Part shown: positions 19,040 through 28,472 of the stretch, piece after piece | How positions within the stretch are numbered: the stretch's first letter is position 1 | How the letters are laid out: the number at the start of each line of letters is the position of its first letter | Assembly: GCF_024345535.1 (NCBI RefSeq) | Contig: NZ_JAGQBH010000008.1 | Location: 1 to 64,000 of the forward strand | Source of the DNA: Cyanobium sp. N.Huapi 1H5 | GTDB taxonomy: Bacteria > Cyanobacteriota > Cyanobacteriia > PCC-6307 > Cyanobiaceae | Direction of reading: 5' to 3' | DNA: 64,000 bases | The notes under the pieces: model-generated | Databases searched by the model: none | What the model was told of the DNA's origin: nothing | Seen by the model: only the letters and a program-made list of their open reading frames with translations | Translations under genes and position numbers: made by a program

Positions 19040-20155
19040 ATGGCGCCCCCCCAGGCCCTGGTGCAGGAACGTCTCTGTGGCACCTGCGGCAACGCCATCA
19101 CCGCCCAGGCCTGGTCGGCCGATGGCGAGTTCCTGGCGATGGCCACGGCCGGCGGCGAGCTGCTGCTGCTTGATTTCCGGGCGGGCTGCGAGGAGCTGCT
19201 GCGCGGGGAGCGGGACAGCAGCCTCGATGTGCTCGGCTTCAGTCCCGACGGCCGTTTTCTGATGGCGGCGGGCCAGGGCGGCGAGCTGCTGCTCTGGGAG
19301 ATGGGCGGCACGGGGGTGCGGCCGATGGCCTTCGATCCGGTGCCGCTGCAGGCCGGCTGGCTGGATGCGGCCGCCTGGCGGCCCCAGGGCGCCCTGCTGG
19401 CGCTGGGGGCCGGCCGGCGGGTGAGGCTCTGGGACGGCGACAGCCGCGCGCTGCGGGAGGAGAGCCAGGAGCTGGAGCGCACGGTGCTGTCGGTGGCCTG
19501 GAGCCGCGATGGCCAGCGGCTTGCGGCCGCCTGCCATGGCGAGGTGCTCCTCTGGCGGCCGGACGATCCCGGCGACCTGCCCCAGCGCTGCGCCACCGGC
19601 TCGGCCGGCGTGGCCCTGGGCTGGTCCGACCAGGGGACCCTGCTGGCCAGTGGCCAGCTCGACGGCTCGCTGATGCTCTGGCCCGACGGCGCGGCCGGCC
19701 GTGGCTGGCAGTTCAGCGGCTTCCCTGGCAAGGTGCGGTCCCTGGCCTGGTGCGATCAGCCGGGGCGCCTGGCCCCCCTGCTGGCCGTGGCCTCCACCGA
19801 CATCGCCGTGATCTGGAGCCAGCAGGATCGAGGCACCAAGGGCTGGAAGCCCGAGCCCCTGGTGCTGCACGAGGGCCGCGTCAACGCCGTGGCCTTCGCC
19901 CCCGGCAGCAGCCTGCTGGCCAGCGCCTCCAGCGATGGCACGGTGGCGCTCTGGGATGGCCGCGGCCGCCTGCAGCAGCTGCTGGAGGGCGACGGCCAGG
20001 CGATCACCTGCCTGAGCTGGCGACCCGATGGCCGCCACCTCGTCGCCGGCGGCGACCAGGGGCAGTGGTGGCTCTGGCCCGTCACCCTGCCCCCATCCGC
20101 CCGTTCCCGCCCCCAGCCGTCCCGCCCACCCCGTTCCGGAGGTTTCGCCCCATGA
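19040..20155 (+). CDS. WD40 repeat beta-propeller protein in zinc operon
   Basis: 371 aa with 7-8 WD-like blades, visible as repeated closing motifs (LLLWE, VRLWD, VLLWR, LMLWP, AVIWS, VALWD, WWLWP) and SPDG/SRDG/RPDG turns. It is predicted cytoplasmic with no signal peptide. The start chosen is ATG 19040, 7 bp after the GTPase stop; GTG 19022 is an overlapping alternative. Its stop overlaps the znuA ATG (ATGA), so it is co-translated with the zinc importer. A WD40 scaffold between a COG0523 GTPase and ZnuA suggests it links metallochaperone to metal sensing or delivery; no function is established from sequence. Confidence 0.85.
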   Translation: MAPPQALVQERLCGTCGNAITAQAWSADGEFLAMATAGGELLLLDFRAGCEELLRGERDSSLDVLGFSPDGRFLMAAGQGGELLLWEMGGTGVRPMAFDPVPLQAGWLDAAAWRPQGALLALGAGRRVRLWDGDSRALREESQELERTVLSVAWSRDGQRLAAACHGEVLLWRPDDPGDLPQRCATGSAGVALGWSDQGTLLASGQLDGSLMLWPDGAAGRGWQFSGFPGKVRSLAWCDQPGRLAPLLAVASTDIAVIWSQQDRGTKGWKPEPLVLHEGRVNAVAFAPGSSLLASASSDGTVALWDGRGRLQQLLEGDGQAITCLSWRPDGRHLVAGGDQGQWWLWPVTLPPSARSRPQPSRPPRSGGFAP

Positions 20156-21156
20156 TCCAGCCCCCCGTCCGTCGTCCCGTCCTGGCCCTGGCCGCGGGTC
20201 TGTCCGCCCTGCTGCTGGGCTGCCGTCCCGCGGTGCAGGCGCCGGAAGCCCAGGCCGGCCGGGCCGATCGCCCCCGGGTGGTGACCACCTTCCTGCCGAT
20301 CACCCTGTTCACCCGGGCCGTGGCCGGCGACTGCGCCGAGGTGACGGCCCTGATCCCCGCCGCCAGCGGCCCCCACGATTTCCAGGCCAGGCCGGGGGAT
20401 GTGGCCGCCCTGAAGAGCGCCCGGGTGCTGGTCAAGAACGGTCTGGAGATGGAGTCGTTTCTCGACAAGCTGGTCAAGGGGGCCGAGAACCCCGACCTGA
20501 AGGTGATCGACTCCAGCAGCGGCATCCCAACCCTGGAGAACCCGGAGGCGAGCGGTGAGGCCAAGGCAGAGGCCCACGATGATCACGGTCACGACGACCA
20601 CGGCCACGACGACCACGGTCACGGCCACGACCACGGCCCGATCAATCCCCACATCTGGCTCGATCCGGTGCGGGCCGCCCAGCAGGTGGACAACATCCGT
20701 GACGGCCTGATCGCCGCCGATCCGGCCTGCGCCGACGGCTACCGCCGCAACGCCGCCGCCTTCAGCGGCCAGCTGCGCCAGCTCAACACGGACTTCGAGA
20801 AGCAGCTGGCGCCGTTCCGGGGCAAGACCTTCGTGGTCCTGCACGACTTCGCCCCCTACTTCGCCGATCGCTACGGCCTCAAGGCCGAGTACCTGGTGGA
20901 TGTGCCGGAGCAGAACCCCTCGCCGGCGGATCTGGCCCGCGTGGCGGAGACCGTGAAGAGCACCCAGCTGCGGGCCCTGCTCAGCGAGCCCCAGGAGGGC
21001 AACCGCTCCTTCAACGCCCTGGCCGGCGACCTGGGGATCCGCATCAGCGTCTTCGATCCGATGGAGACCGGCACCGAGGAGGCCTCCCGCAACCCGGCCA
21101 CCTACGCCGAAGTGATGCGCCGCAATGTCACCGATCTGGTGAGCGCGTTCCGCTGA
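20152..21156 (+). CDS. znuA: Zinc ABC transporter substrate-binding lipoprotein ZnuA
   Basis: 334 aa. The signal ends in lipobox LLGC (Cys24), so it is anchored in the membrane facing the periplasm. Zinc-ligand motifs of the ZnuA/TroA fold are present: GPHDFQARPGD with the first His, PHIWLDP with the second, and VVLHDFAPYFA with the third. An Asp/His-rich loop follows residue about 140 and probably buffers or hands over zinc. The start ATG overlaps the WD40 stop; the stop overlaps the znuC start (TGATG). Confidence 0.95.
   Translation: MIQPPVRRPVLALAAGLSALLLGCRPAVQAPEAQAGRADRPRVVTTFLPITLFTRAVAGDCAEVTALIPAASGPHDFQARPGDVAALKSARVLVKNGLEMESFLDKLVKGAENPDLKVIDSSSGIPTLENPEASGEAKAEAHDDHGHDDHGHDDHGHGHDHGPINPHIWLDPVRAAQQVDNIRDGLIAADPACADGYRRNAAAFSGQLRQLNTDFEKQLAPFRGKTFVVLHDFAPYFADRYGLKAEYLVDVPEQNPSPADLARVAETVKSTQLRALLSEPQEGNRSFNALAGDLGIRISVFDPMETGTEEASRNPATYAEVMRRNVTDLVSAFR
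20577..20636 (+). repeat. Tandem repeat encoding the ZnuA His/Asp loop
   Basis: Three near-perfect copies of a 15 bp unit encoding D-D-H-G-H, followed by a degenerate tail (GHDHG). Repeat units differ at third positions (GAT/GAC, GGT/GGC), so the array is not freshly expanded. It forms the metal-binding loop of ZnuA. Confidence 0.8.
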
Positions 21157-21944
21157 TGGCCGTGCTGGAGGTCGAGGGCCTGCGGGTGCTGCGCGATGGG
21201 GTGCTGGCGGTGGACGACGTCAGCTTCCAGCTCGCGGCCGAGAGCGACACGGCCCTGGTGGGGCCGAACGGGGCCGGCAAGAGCTCCCTGGTGGGGGCGA
21301 TCCTCGGCCTGATCCCCCGCCAGGCCGGCGAGGTGCGGATCCTCGGCCACCGGCTGGGCCCCGCCGGCCAGCTGCCGGCCCAGGTCCGCGCCCAGCTGGC
21401 CTTCCTGCCCCAGGCCCTGCCGCTTCAGGGGCGCCTGCCCCTCACCGTGGCCGAGTTCGTCGGCTTCGGTTGGGATCCGCCCGGTCCGCGTCTCCCCTGG
21501 GGCGGCGGCGGCGCGCGCCGCTCCGCCGTGCACGCCGCCCTGGCCAAGACGGGCTGCGGTCCCCTGGGCGAGCGGCTGCTGAGCGAGCTGTCGGGGGGGC
21601 AGCTGAAGCGGGTGCTGCTGGCGTTCTGCGTCGTGCGGCCCCGGCGCCTGCTGGTGCTGGATGAGGCCCAGGCCGGCCTGGACGCCCCCTCCACCGAGCA
21701 GTTCCACAGCCTGCTGTTCGACCTGCGCCGCAGTGAGGGCTGGACCGTGCTGCAGGTCTCCCATGACCTGGACATGGTGCGGCGCAGCTGCGACCAGGTG
21801 CTGTGCCTCAACCGCCAGCTGCGCTGCAGCGGCCGTCCCGAGCTGGCCCTGTCCCGGGCCCAGCTGGAGCGCCTCTACGACCCGGCCGATCTTCCCAGCC
21901 ATCCCCCGCGCCAGGCACCCATGGGCCGCCCCCGGATCGGATGA
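21156..21944 (+). CDS. znuC: Zinc ABC transporter ATP-binding protein ZnuC
   Basis: 262 aa ATPase. Walker A is GPNGAGKSS (residues 36-44), the ABC signature is LSGGQLKR, Walker B is LLVLDEAQAGLD and the H-loop is VSHDLD. It powers zinc import with ZnuB and ZnuA. The N-terminal start overlaps the znuA stop, and its own stop overlaps the znuB start (ATGA), so the three subunits are made at matched levels. The glutamate after Walker B is present. Confidence 0.94.
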   Translation: MAVLEVEGLRVLRDGVLAVDDVSFQLAAESDTALVGPNGAGKSSLVGAILGLIPRQAGEVRILGHRLGPAGQLPAQVRAQLAFLPQALPLQGRLPLTVAEFVGFGWDPPGPRLPWGGGGARRSAVHAALAKTGCGPLGERLLSELSGGQLKRVLLAFCVVRPRRLLVLDEAQAGLDAPSTEQFHSLLFDLRRSEGWTVLQVSHDLDMVRRSCDQVLCLNRQLRCSGRPELALSRAQLERLYDPADLPSHPPRQAPMGRPRIG

Positions 21945-22798
21945 CGGAGATCTCCCCGTTCACCGCAGTGGTCGGCCAGCCGTTCATGCAGCGGGCCCTG
22001 GTCGGCGGGCTGCTCACCGGGGCCCTGGGCGGCCTGCTGGGCAGCTTCGCGGTGCTGCGCCAGCTGTCCTTCTTCAGCGATGCCCTGGGCCATTCGGCCC
22101 TGCTGGGCATCAGCCTGGGCATCCTGCTGGGGCTCAATCCCACCCTGGTGCTGATCCCCTTCGCGGTGCTGTTCGCCCTGCTGGTGAACCTGCTGGTGCA
22201 ACGCAGCCAGCTCCCCACCGATGCCCTGCTGAACATCGTCTACTCCACCTCCCTGGCCTTCGCCGTGGTGTGCCTCAGCCTGGTGACGACCTACAAAGGC
22301 GGCATCCAGCAACTGCTGTTCGGCGACATCCTCGGCATCTCCTGGCTGGACCTTGCCCTGATCGCGGTGCTGCTGGTGGCGGCAGTGGCCTATCTGCTGG
22401 TGAGCCTGCGGGCCCAGGTGCTGGTCACCCTGCATGCCGATCTGGCCGGAGCCTTCGGTGTCGGCAGCCAGTGGCACCGGATCGCCTTCATCCTGCTGCT
22501 CACCGTGGTGGTGGCGGTGTCGATCAAGGCCGTGGGGGTGCTGCTGATCAGCGCCTTCGTGGTGATCCCCGCCTGTGCCTCCCGGCTGGTGAGCCGCCGC
22601 TTCGGCACCTACCTGGTGCTCTCCTCCGTCATCGGCGGCGGCTGCGCCGTGCTGGGGCTGCTCGGCTCGGGCCTCACCAACCTGCCGTCGGGCCCCTGCG
22701 TGGTGATCGTGCAGTTCTTCGGATTCCTGCTGGCCCTGCTCTGGAGCCTGAGGGGGCGGCCTCAGCGGCTGCGGGCCAACCCGGCCGTCACCCCCTGA
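21941..22798 (+). CDS. znuB: Zinc ABC transporter permease ZnuB
   Basis: 285 aa, very hydrophobic with 8-9 membrane segments of the ABC-3 (TroC/ZnuB) family. Recognisable family segments are FFSDALGHSALLGISLG near the N-terminus, FGDILGIS in the middle and SAFVVIPACASRL near residue 200. The frame is open upstream to 21803 but that overlaps znuC; ATG 21941, overlapping the znuC stop, is the natural start. The 3' end overlaps the convergent exonuclease gene by 37 bp. Confidence 0.93.
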   Translation: MTEISPFTAVVGQPFMQRALVGGLLTGALGGLLGSFAVLRQLSFFSDALGHSALLGISLGILLGLNPTLVLIPFAVLFALLVNLLVQRSQLPTDALLNIVYSTSLAFAVVCLSLVTTYKGGIQQLLFGDILGISWLDLALIAVLLVAAVAYLLVSLRAQVLVTLHADLAGAFGVGSQWHRIAFILLLTVVVAVSIKAVGVLLISAFVVIPACASRLVSRRFGTYLVLSSVIGGGCAVLGLLGSGLTNLPSGPCVVIVQFFGFLLALLWSLRGRPQRLRANPAVTP

Positions 22799-23499
22799 CC
22801 GGCCGCCAGCACGATGCCGGCGCAGGCCTCGGCGTCGGAGAGGGCATCGTGGTGCCGGAGCGGCAGCCCCAGATGCCGGCACACATCCGGCAGCTTGGTG
22901 GGCCGCAGATTCCAGGCCTGCCGGGCCACCTGCACGGTGCAGACGAAGGGCTGGGCTGGGGGGCGCAGGCCGGCCTGCGCGCAGCAGGCCCGCAGCACGC
23001 CGGCATCGAAGCTGGCGTTGTGGGCGGCGATGAACTGCGCCCCCTCCAGGCAGGCCGCCAGCTGGGGCCAGAGCTCGGCGAAGCTGGGCGCATCGGCCAC
23101 CTGCGACCAGCCGATCCCGTGGATGGAGGTGAACAGGAACGTCCGGCGCGGCGGCCGGATCAGGTGGTGCTCGCGGCGCACGATCTGGCGCCCCTCCACC
23201 CGCACCAGGGCGATCGAGCAGGCACTGTCCCGGCCCTGATCGGCCGTCTCGAAATCCAGCGCCACGAAGCAACCCTGGGGAGCATCCACCAGGCCAGCGC
23301 CGATCGCCGGCGCGGCCGTTGGCCGGTATCGGGACAGGGCGGCTTCAGCGCTGCGCAGAAAGCGCCGCTCGTCGCGGTCAAGGTTCGCGGCACCCCAGCG
23401 GCTGCGGTACTGCAACAGCTGCTCATAGCGACGCACATCCCCCTCCGCCCAGCCCCCAGCCCTGAGGGCGGCGCGATGGCTCGGCTCCGGCGTCGGCAT
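22762..23499 (-). CDS. 3'-5' exonuclease, DEDDh family (DnaQ-like)
   Basis: 245 aa from ATG 23499. The four DEDDh motif parts are present: Asp82 and Glu84 in VALDFETAD, Asp165 in AHNASFDAG, and HHDALSDAEA with the catalytic His and Asp222. The exonuclease domain fills residues about 77-235; residues 1-75 are a charged helical extension seen in related proteins annotated as DNA polymerase III epsilon-like. No polymerase or nuclease partner is adjacent, so it is probably a stand-alone DNA or RNA exonuclease. Confidence 0.87.
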   Translation of the reverse strand: MPTPEPSHRAALRAGGWAEGDVRRYEQLLQYRSRWGAANLDRDERRFLRSAEAALSRYRPTAAPAIGAGLVDAPQGCFVALDFETADQGRDSACSIALVRVEGRQIVRREHHLIRPPRRTFLFTSIHGIGWSQVADAPSFAELWPQLAACLEGAQFIAAHNASFDAGVLRACCAQAGLRPPAQPFVCTVQVARQAWNLRPTKLPDVCRHLGLPLRHHDALSDAEACAGIVLAAGQGVTAGLARSR

Positions 23500-23584
23500 C
23501 ACTGATGGAGGTCCCTTGGGGGCTCCTGCAGTCTCCCCGACCACCGCGCTCAGGGTTCCGTTCCAGGCCGCCGAGCCGCCCCGC

Positions 23585-24088
23585 CTACTCCACCTGCCGG
23601 ACTTCGATGGTCGCGAGCGGCAGGTGGTTGCTGGCTTTGCAGACGGCGGAACCCCTGCCCGTCCCGCCATCCTTGCTCCGGCTGGTGAAGGTCCATGCGA
23701 AGGTGCGCTGGGCGCCGTCATCGCCGGTTTTCGTAAACGGGCTGGTCAGTTTGTAGCTGGCTGGATGCAGCAGCTTGTTCTTCACCAGTTGCTCGCAATC
23801 CGCCTGTTGCTCTGACCTCCTGTCCTTCATGGCCAGCTCGGGGGAGGCTTCGGTTGGGAAGGCCAGCTTGACGAGCAGTCCGATGGTGACGGCAAGGATC
23901 AAGCCGGAGACGCTGAGCACGGCCAGGCGCCATCGCGGTGTCCCCGGGCTTCGGGGATTCCCTTTGCGCGGGCGCCGGGCCTTGCGGCCGGGCCGGCGCG
24001 GTTGGGGCTCAGGGCGCTGGCTTGATGGGCCTTGGTTCCGGGATTGTCCCAGGCGTTTCAGCCACAGCGATAAAGGATGCTCCCTCAC
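23585..24088 (-). CDS. Single-pass membrane protein, unknown function
   Basis: 167 aa read from a GTG at 24088. Residues 1-50 are strongly basic (RRPGRKARRPRKG), residues about 54-75 form one membrane segment, and the rest is a likely periplasmic domain with two cysteines (DCEQLV and AVCKAS) that could form a disulfide. No family recognised. The start codon sits inside an 8 bp hairpin (24087-24108), so the start or its control is unusual; no in-frame ATG exists before residue 87. Confidence 0.6.
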   Translation of the reverse strand: MREHPLSLWLKRLGQSRNQGPSSQRPEPQPRRPGRKARRPRKGNPRSPGTPRWRLAVLSVSGLILAVTIGLLVKLAFPTEASPELAMKDRRSEQQADCEQLVKNKLLHPASYKLTSPFTKTGDDGAQRTFAWTFTSRSKDGGTGRGSAVCKASNHLPLATIEVRQVE

Positions 24089-24108
24089 GCCAGCCCTTCC
24101 GCTGGCGT
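24087..24108 (-). repeat. Perfect 8 bp inverted repeat over a start codon
   Basis: ACGCCAGC (24087-24094) and GCTGGCGT (24101-24108) are perfect arms around a 6-nt loop. The structure overlaps the GTG start of the minus-strand gene ending at 23585. No T-run follows on either strand, so a Rho-independent terminator is not supported. Confidence 0.5.
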
Positions 24109-24212
24109 GTGCTGTTGTGGACGGATGGACGGCAACGGAATGAGGCTTTTACCACCACATCACACCATAACAATGGTCCGGCGTCCCCACGGCACCAGCA
24201 CCTCCCCGTCAC

Positions 24213-25109
24213 TCAGAGCTCGGCGCCGCAGAACTTGCAGTGGCGCGCATCCGGGTCGTGGCCGCCCTTGAGGCAGGCCCCACACACCACCGGGCTGGCC
24301 GTACCCTCCTGTGGCGGCCGCAGCACCGACAGGCCGATCTCGGCGCTGAGGATGCCGGTGGGCACGGCGATGATGCTGTAGCCGATCAGCATCACCACCG
24401 AGGCCATGAAACGCCCCAGGGGCGTCACCGGCGCCACGTCGCCGTAGCCCACCGTGGTGATGGTGACGCAGGCCCAGTAGATGGCCACCGGGATGCTGCG
24501 GAAGCCGTCGTTGCCGGCCTCGATCACATACATGAAGGCGCCGATCAGGATCACCAGCGTCACCATCGCCAGCAGGAACACGGTGATCTTGCGGCGGGCG
24601 GCGATCAGGGCACTCCAGAGGAGTTCGGCCTCCTGCAGGTAGGCCCCCAGCTTCAGAACCCGGAAGACCCGCAGCAGCCGCAGCACCCGCACCACCAGGA
24701 ACAGCTGGCCGCCACCGATCAGCAGCCCCAGGTAGGTGGGCAGGATCGCCAGCAGGTCCACCAGCCCGAAAAAGCTGGTGGCGTAGCGCCGCGGCTCGGC
24801 CACCAGCAGCAGCCGCAGCAGGTACTCGAGGCTGAACAGCAGGGTGAAGCCCCACTCCAGCCCCAGGAAGGTGCCGGCCCAGCCCTGCCGCAGCAGCGGA
24901 TCGCTCTCCAGCACCACCGCCAGCACGCTGAGGGCGATCGCCAGCATCAGCACGGCGTCGAAGGCCTTGCCGGAGGGGGTGTCGGTCTCGAGGATGGTGC
25001 GCTCCAGCCAGGGGCGCCCGACCACCCGCACCAGGGCCAGGGCCACGGCCAGCAGGCCGCCCAGCAGCAACGGCACCAGCAGGGGCTCCAGCAGCGGCAC
25101 CTGCAGCAT
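24213..25109 (-). CDS. Voltage-gated-type K+ channel with C-terminal zinc ribbon
   Basis: 298 aa with six membrane segments. S4 is a clear arginine ladder (VRVLRLLRVFRVLKL, residues 140-154) and the selectivity filter is TTVGYGD (218-224). The C-terminal 25 residues form a zinc-ribbon-like tail, C-G-A-C (Cys276, Cys279) and C-K-F-C (Cys291, Cys294). The start is 2 bp after the livF stop, so it is likely the last gene of the hemL-liv transcript. Full-length with intact filter; K+ selectivity is inferred from the filter. Confidence 0.88.
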   Translation of the reverse strand: MLQVPLLEPLLVPLLLGGLLAVALALVRVVGRPWLERTILETDTPSGKAFDAVLMLAIALSVLAVVLESDPLLRQGWAGTFLGLEWGFTLLFSLEYLLRLLLVAEPRRYATSFFGLVDLLAILPTYLGLLIGGGQLFLVVRVLRLLRVFRVLKLGAYLQEAELLWSALIAARRKITVFLLAMVTLVILIGAFMYVIEAGNDGFRSIPVAIYWACVTITTVGYGDVAPVTPLGRFMASVVMLIGYSIIAVPTGILSAEIGLSVLRPPQEGTASPVVCGACLKGGHDPDARHCKFCGAEL

Positions 25110-25111
25110 CG

Positions 25112-25827
<716 letters not shown>

Positions 25828-25831
<4 letters not shown>

Positions 25832-26622
25832 GGCCGTCCCCCCAGGTAGGCCTCGATCACCCGTGGATCGGTGCGCACCTCGGCGGGGCTGCCCAGGGCG
25901 ATGCGCCTGCCGAAGTTGAGCACCGCCAGCCGGTCGCAGAGCTGCATCATCAGCGGCACGTGGTGCTCGATGATCAGCACCGTCAGGGTGAAGTGTTGGC
26001 GGATCGTGCCGATCAGCCGCCGCAGGTCGTCCTTCTCGGCCGGGTTCATGCCGGCGGCGGGTTCATCCAGCAGCAGCAGCCGCGGTGCCGTCGCCAGGGC
26101 CCGGGCGATCTCCAGCCGCCTGCGGTCGCCGTAGGGCAGGTCCCCGGCCCGCTGCTCCGCCAGGGCCTCCAGCTCCAGCAGGGTCAGCAGCTCCATCACC
26201 CGCTCCTGCAGCTGCCCCTGCTGCCGGCGGAAGGCGCCGCTGCCCAGCAGGGACCCCAGCAGGGGGGCTCGGGCGGCGTGGTGCAGGCCCACCAGCACGT
26301 TCTCCCGCACCGACAGGCTCTCGAACAGGCGCAGGTTCTGGAAGGTGCGGGCGATGCCGAGCCGGTTGAGGCCGCTGGCCCCCAGGCCCGTGGTGGGCGC
26401 CCCCCGCCACAGGCAGCGGCCGCCGCTGGGGGGGGTGAGGCCGGAGATCACGTTGAACAGGGTGGTCTTGCCGGCACCGTTGGGGCCGATCAGGCCGAAG
26501 ATCTCCCCCTCCTCCAGCGCCAGGCTCACCTGATCGAGGGCCAGCAGGCCGCCGAAGCGGCAGCTGACCGCCTCCACCTGCAGCAGGGGAACGGGGCCGG
26601 TGCCGTCTGGGGTCTGGTTCAT
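25828..26622 (-). CDS. livG: Branched-chain/neutral amino acid ABC ATPase LivG
   Basis: 264 aa from ATG 26622. Walker A is GPNGAGKTT, the family-specific segment is GIARTFQNLRLF, Walker B is LLLLDEPAAGMNP and the H-loop is IIEHHV. A longer frame is open upstream to 27621 but it lies over livM in another register and is ignored. Both ends overlap neighbours by 4 bp (livM stop and livF start), showing translational coupling across the operon. Confidence 0.92.
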
Positions 26623-27539
26623 GGAGCCTGGGGAGCCTGACGGCCCCGGTGGCGCCCTCGTCCCAGCCGGGCGGCCAGCCAGTGCAGCCGCTCCGCCGTC
26701 ACCAGTCCCTGGGGAAAGAACAGCGGACCCAGCAGGATCACCGCGCCGAACAGAATCAGGCGCAGGTCCCCCACCGGCCGCAGCAACTCCGGCAGGGCGG
26801 TGAGCACCAGCCCCCCCAGCACCGGCCCCGGCCACAGGCGGGAACCGCCGAACACCACGAAGGCCAGGGTGGTGATGCTGGCGTCGAAGCTGCCGGCCCG
26901 GGCGTTCCAGGAGTTGAAGAAGTGGGCTGCCAGCGCGCCAGTGACGCCGGCCAGCACGGCGCTGGCCACGAAGGCGATCAGCTTGGTGCGGGGGGTGTCG
27001 ATGCCGACGCAGGCGGCCGCCAGTTCGTCGTCGCGGATGGCGGCCATCGCCCGCCCCAGCCGCAGAGCCTCCAGCCGCTGGCACAGCCAGCAGGCCAGGG
27101 CCAGCAGCGCCAGGGTGAACAGCACGTAGCCCTCGGCATGGGCGAAGGGCTGGGGGATGCCGAAGATCCCCATGGCTCCGCCGGTGAAGGGCAGGTTGAG
27201 GTTGAGCACCCGCAGGATCTCCACCAGGGCGATGGTGGCGATGGCCAGGTAGATCCCCCGCAAGCGCAGCACCGGTCCGCCGATCGCCAGGGCGATCAGC
27301 CCCGCCAAGGCCCCGCCCAGGACCATCTCCGCCAGCAGGGCCGGCAACGGTGAGGTGGCGCCGCTGCCGGCGAAGGCGGGGACGCCGGTGGAGAGCAGGG
27401 CGGCCACGTAGCCCCCCACCGCATAGAAGCCCGGGGTGGCCAGCGACAGCTGGCCGCAGCGCAGCGGCAGGTAGACCGAAAGCGCCAGCAGGGCGCCGAG
27501 GAGCATCTGTTCGAGCAGGGCGGCGTCCATGGCCCTCAC
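26619..27539 (-). CDS. livM: Amino acid ABC permease LivM
   Basis: 306 aa from GTG 27539, overlapping the livH stop by 4 bp; ATG 27530 is a close alternative. The protein has 8-9 membrane segments, with the LivM-type segments LSLATPGFYAVGGYVAAL near the N-terminus and AIRDDELAAACVGID in the cytoplasmic loop that couples to the ATPases. Confidence 0.9.
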   Translation of the reverse strand: MRAMDAALLEQMLLGALLALSVYLPLRCGQLSLATPGFYAVGGYVAALLSTGVPAFAGSGATSPLPALLAEMVLGGALAGLIALAIGGPVLRLRGIYLAIATIALVEILRVLNLNLPFTGGAMGIFGIPQPFAHAEGYVLFTLALLALACWLCQRLEALRLGRAMAAIRDDELAAACVGIDTPRTKLIAFVASAVLAGVTGALAAHFFNSWNARAGSFDASITTLAFVVFGGSRLWPGPVLGGLVLTALPELLRPVGDLRLILFGAVILLGPLFFPQGLVTAERLHWLAARLGRGRHRGRQAPQAP

Positions 27540-28465
27540 ACCTTGGTGGGCAGCGGCCGGCCCAGCAGCCCCCGGGGCCGCAGCAGCAGCACCAGGAACA
27601 GGAAGCCGTAGCTGACCGCATCCTTGTAGCCCGACCAGTCAGCGGGGACGAACGCCTCCGCCAGCCCGACGATCAGCCCGCCCAGCACCGCCCCCGGCAC
27701 GCTGCCCAGCCCGCCCAGCACCAGCACCGCCAGCCCCTTGAGGCCGTAGCCGATGCCGAAGTAGGGCCCGGCGATGCTGACGCTCAGCCCCACCAGGCCG
27801 CCGGCCACCCCGGCCAGAAACCCGCTCAACCCGAAGGCCAGGCGCACCATCGCGGCGCTGTCGATGCCGAGCAGCTGGGCGGTTTCGGCGTCCTCGGCCA
27901 CCGCCTGCAGCCCCTTGCCGTTGCGGCTGCCCTCCAGCCACAGGGTGAGCAGGGCCAGCAGCAGCACCGCGATCCCCAGCAGCAGGGCCTGGACCGTGCG
28001 CACCCGGGCCCCCAGCAGGGGGAAGGAGGCCGGCAGGCCGCCGAGGGCGCCGGTGGGGATGGCGTAGCTCTCCGCCCCCACCAGCAGCTGGATCAGGTTC
28101 ACCAGGATCACCCCCGCCCCCAGGCTGGTGATCAGGGCCAGCAGCGGATCGGCCCGGCGGCGGCGCAGGGGGCGGAAGGCCACCCGCTCCACCAGCAGGG
28201 CCACCAGGGCCGCCCCCAGCCCCGCCAGGGGCAGGGCGCCCCAGAAGGGCAGGGCGAAGGGCAGCTGGAAGCCGGCCAGCAGGCCGTTGGCCCCCACCGC
28301 GCCGCCGATCAGCAGGTAGGTGAAGTAGGCCCCCAGGGTGAACACCGCCCCATGGGCGAAGTTGATCACCCCCAGGACCGAGAACACCAGGGTGTAGCCG
28401 AGGGCGAACAGCCCGTAGACCGCCCCCACCGACAGACCGTTGACCAGGATCTGGAGCAGGTCCAC
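27536..28465 (-). CDS. livH: Amino acid ABC permease LivH
   Basis: 309 aa from GTG 28465. Typical LivH features are the N-terminal GLSVGAVYGLFALGYTLVF, INFAHGAVFTLGAY, and the coupling loop QAVAEDAETAQLLGID. Eight or more membrane segments. It begins 7 bp after the binding-protein stop and its stop overlaps the livM start. Confidence 0.92.
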   Translation of the reverse strand: MDLLQILVNGLSVGAVYGLFALGYTLVFSVLGVINFAHGAVFTLGAYFTYLLIGGAVGANGLLAGFQLPFALPFWGALPLAGLGAALVALLVERVAFRPLRRRRADPLLALITSLGAGVILVNLIQLLVGAESYAIPTGALGGLPASFPLLGARVRTVQALLLGIAVLLLALLTLWLEGSRNGKGLQAVAEDAETAQLLGIDSAAMVRLAFGLSGFLAGVAGGLVGLSVSIAGPYFGIGYGLKGLAVLVLGGLGSVPGAVLGGLIVGLAEAFVPADWSGYKDAVSYGFLFLVLLLRPRGLLGRPLPTKV

Positions 28466-28472
28466 CCGACGA

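Noticed and set aside
17860-19731. N-terminal extension of NDH-2 on the minus strand.
   Set aside because: Antisense to the CobW-family and WD40 genes; the NDH-2 FAD motif begins near 17800.
24087-24108. Rho-independent terminator of the hemL-liv-channel operon.
   Set aside because: No T-run follows the hairpin on either strand.
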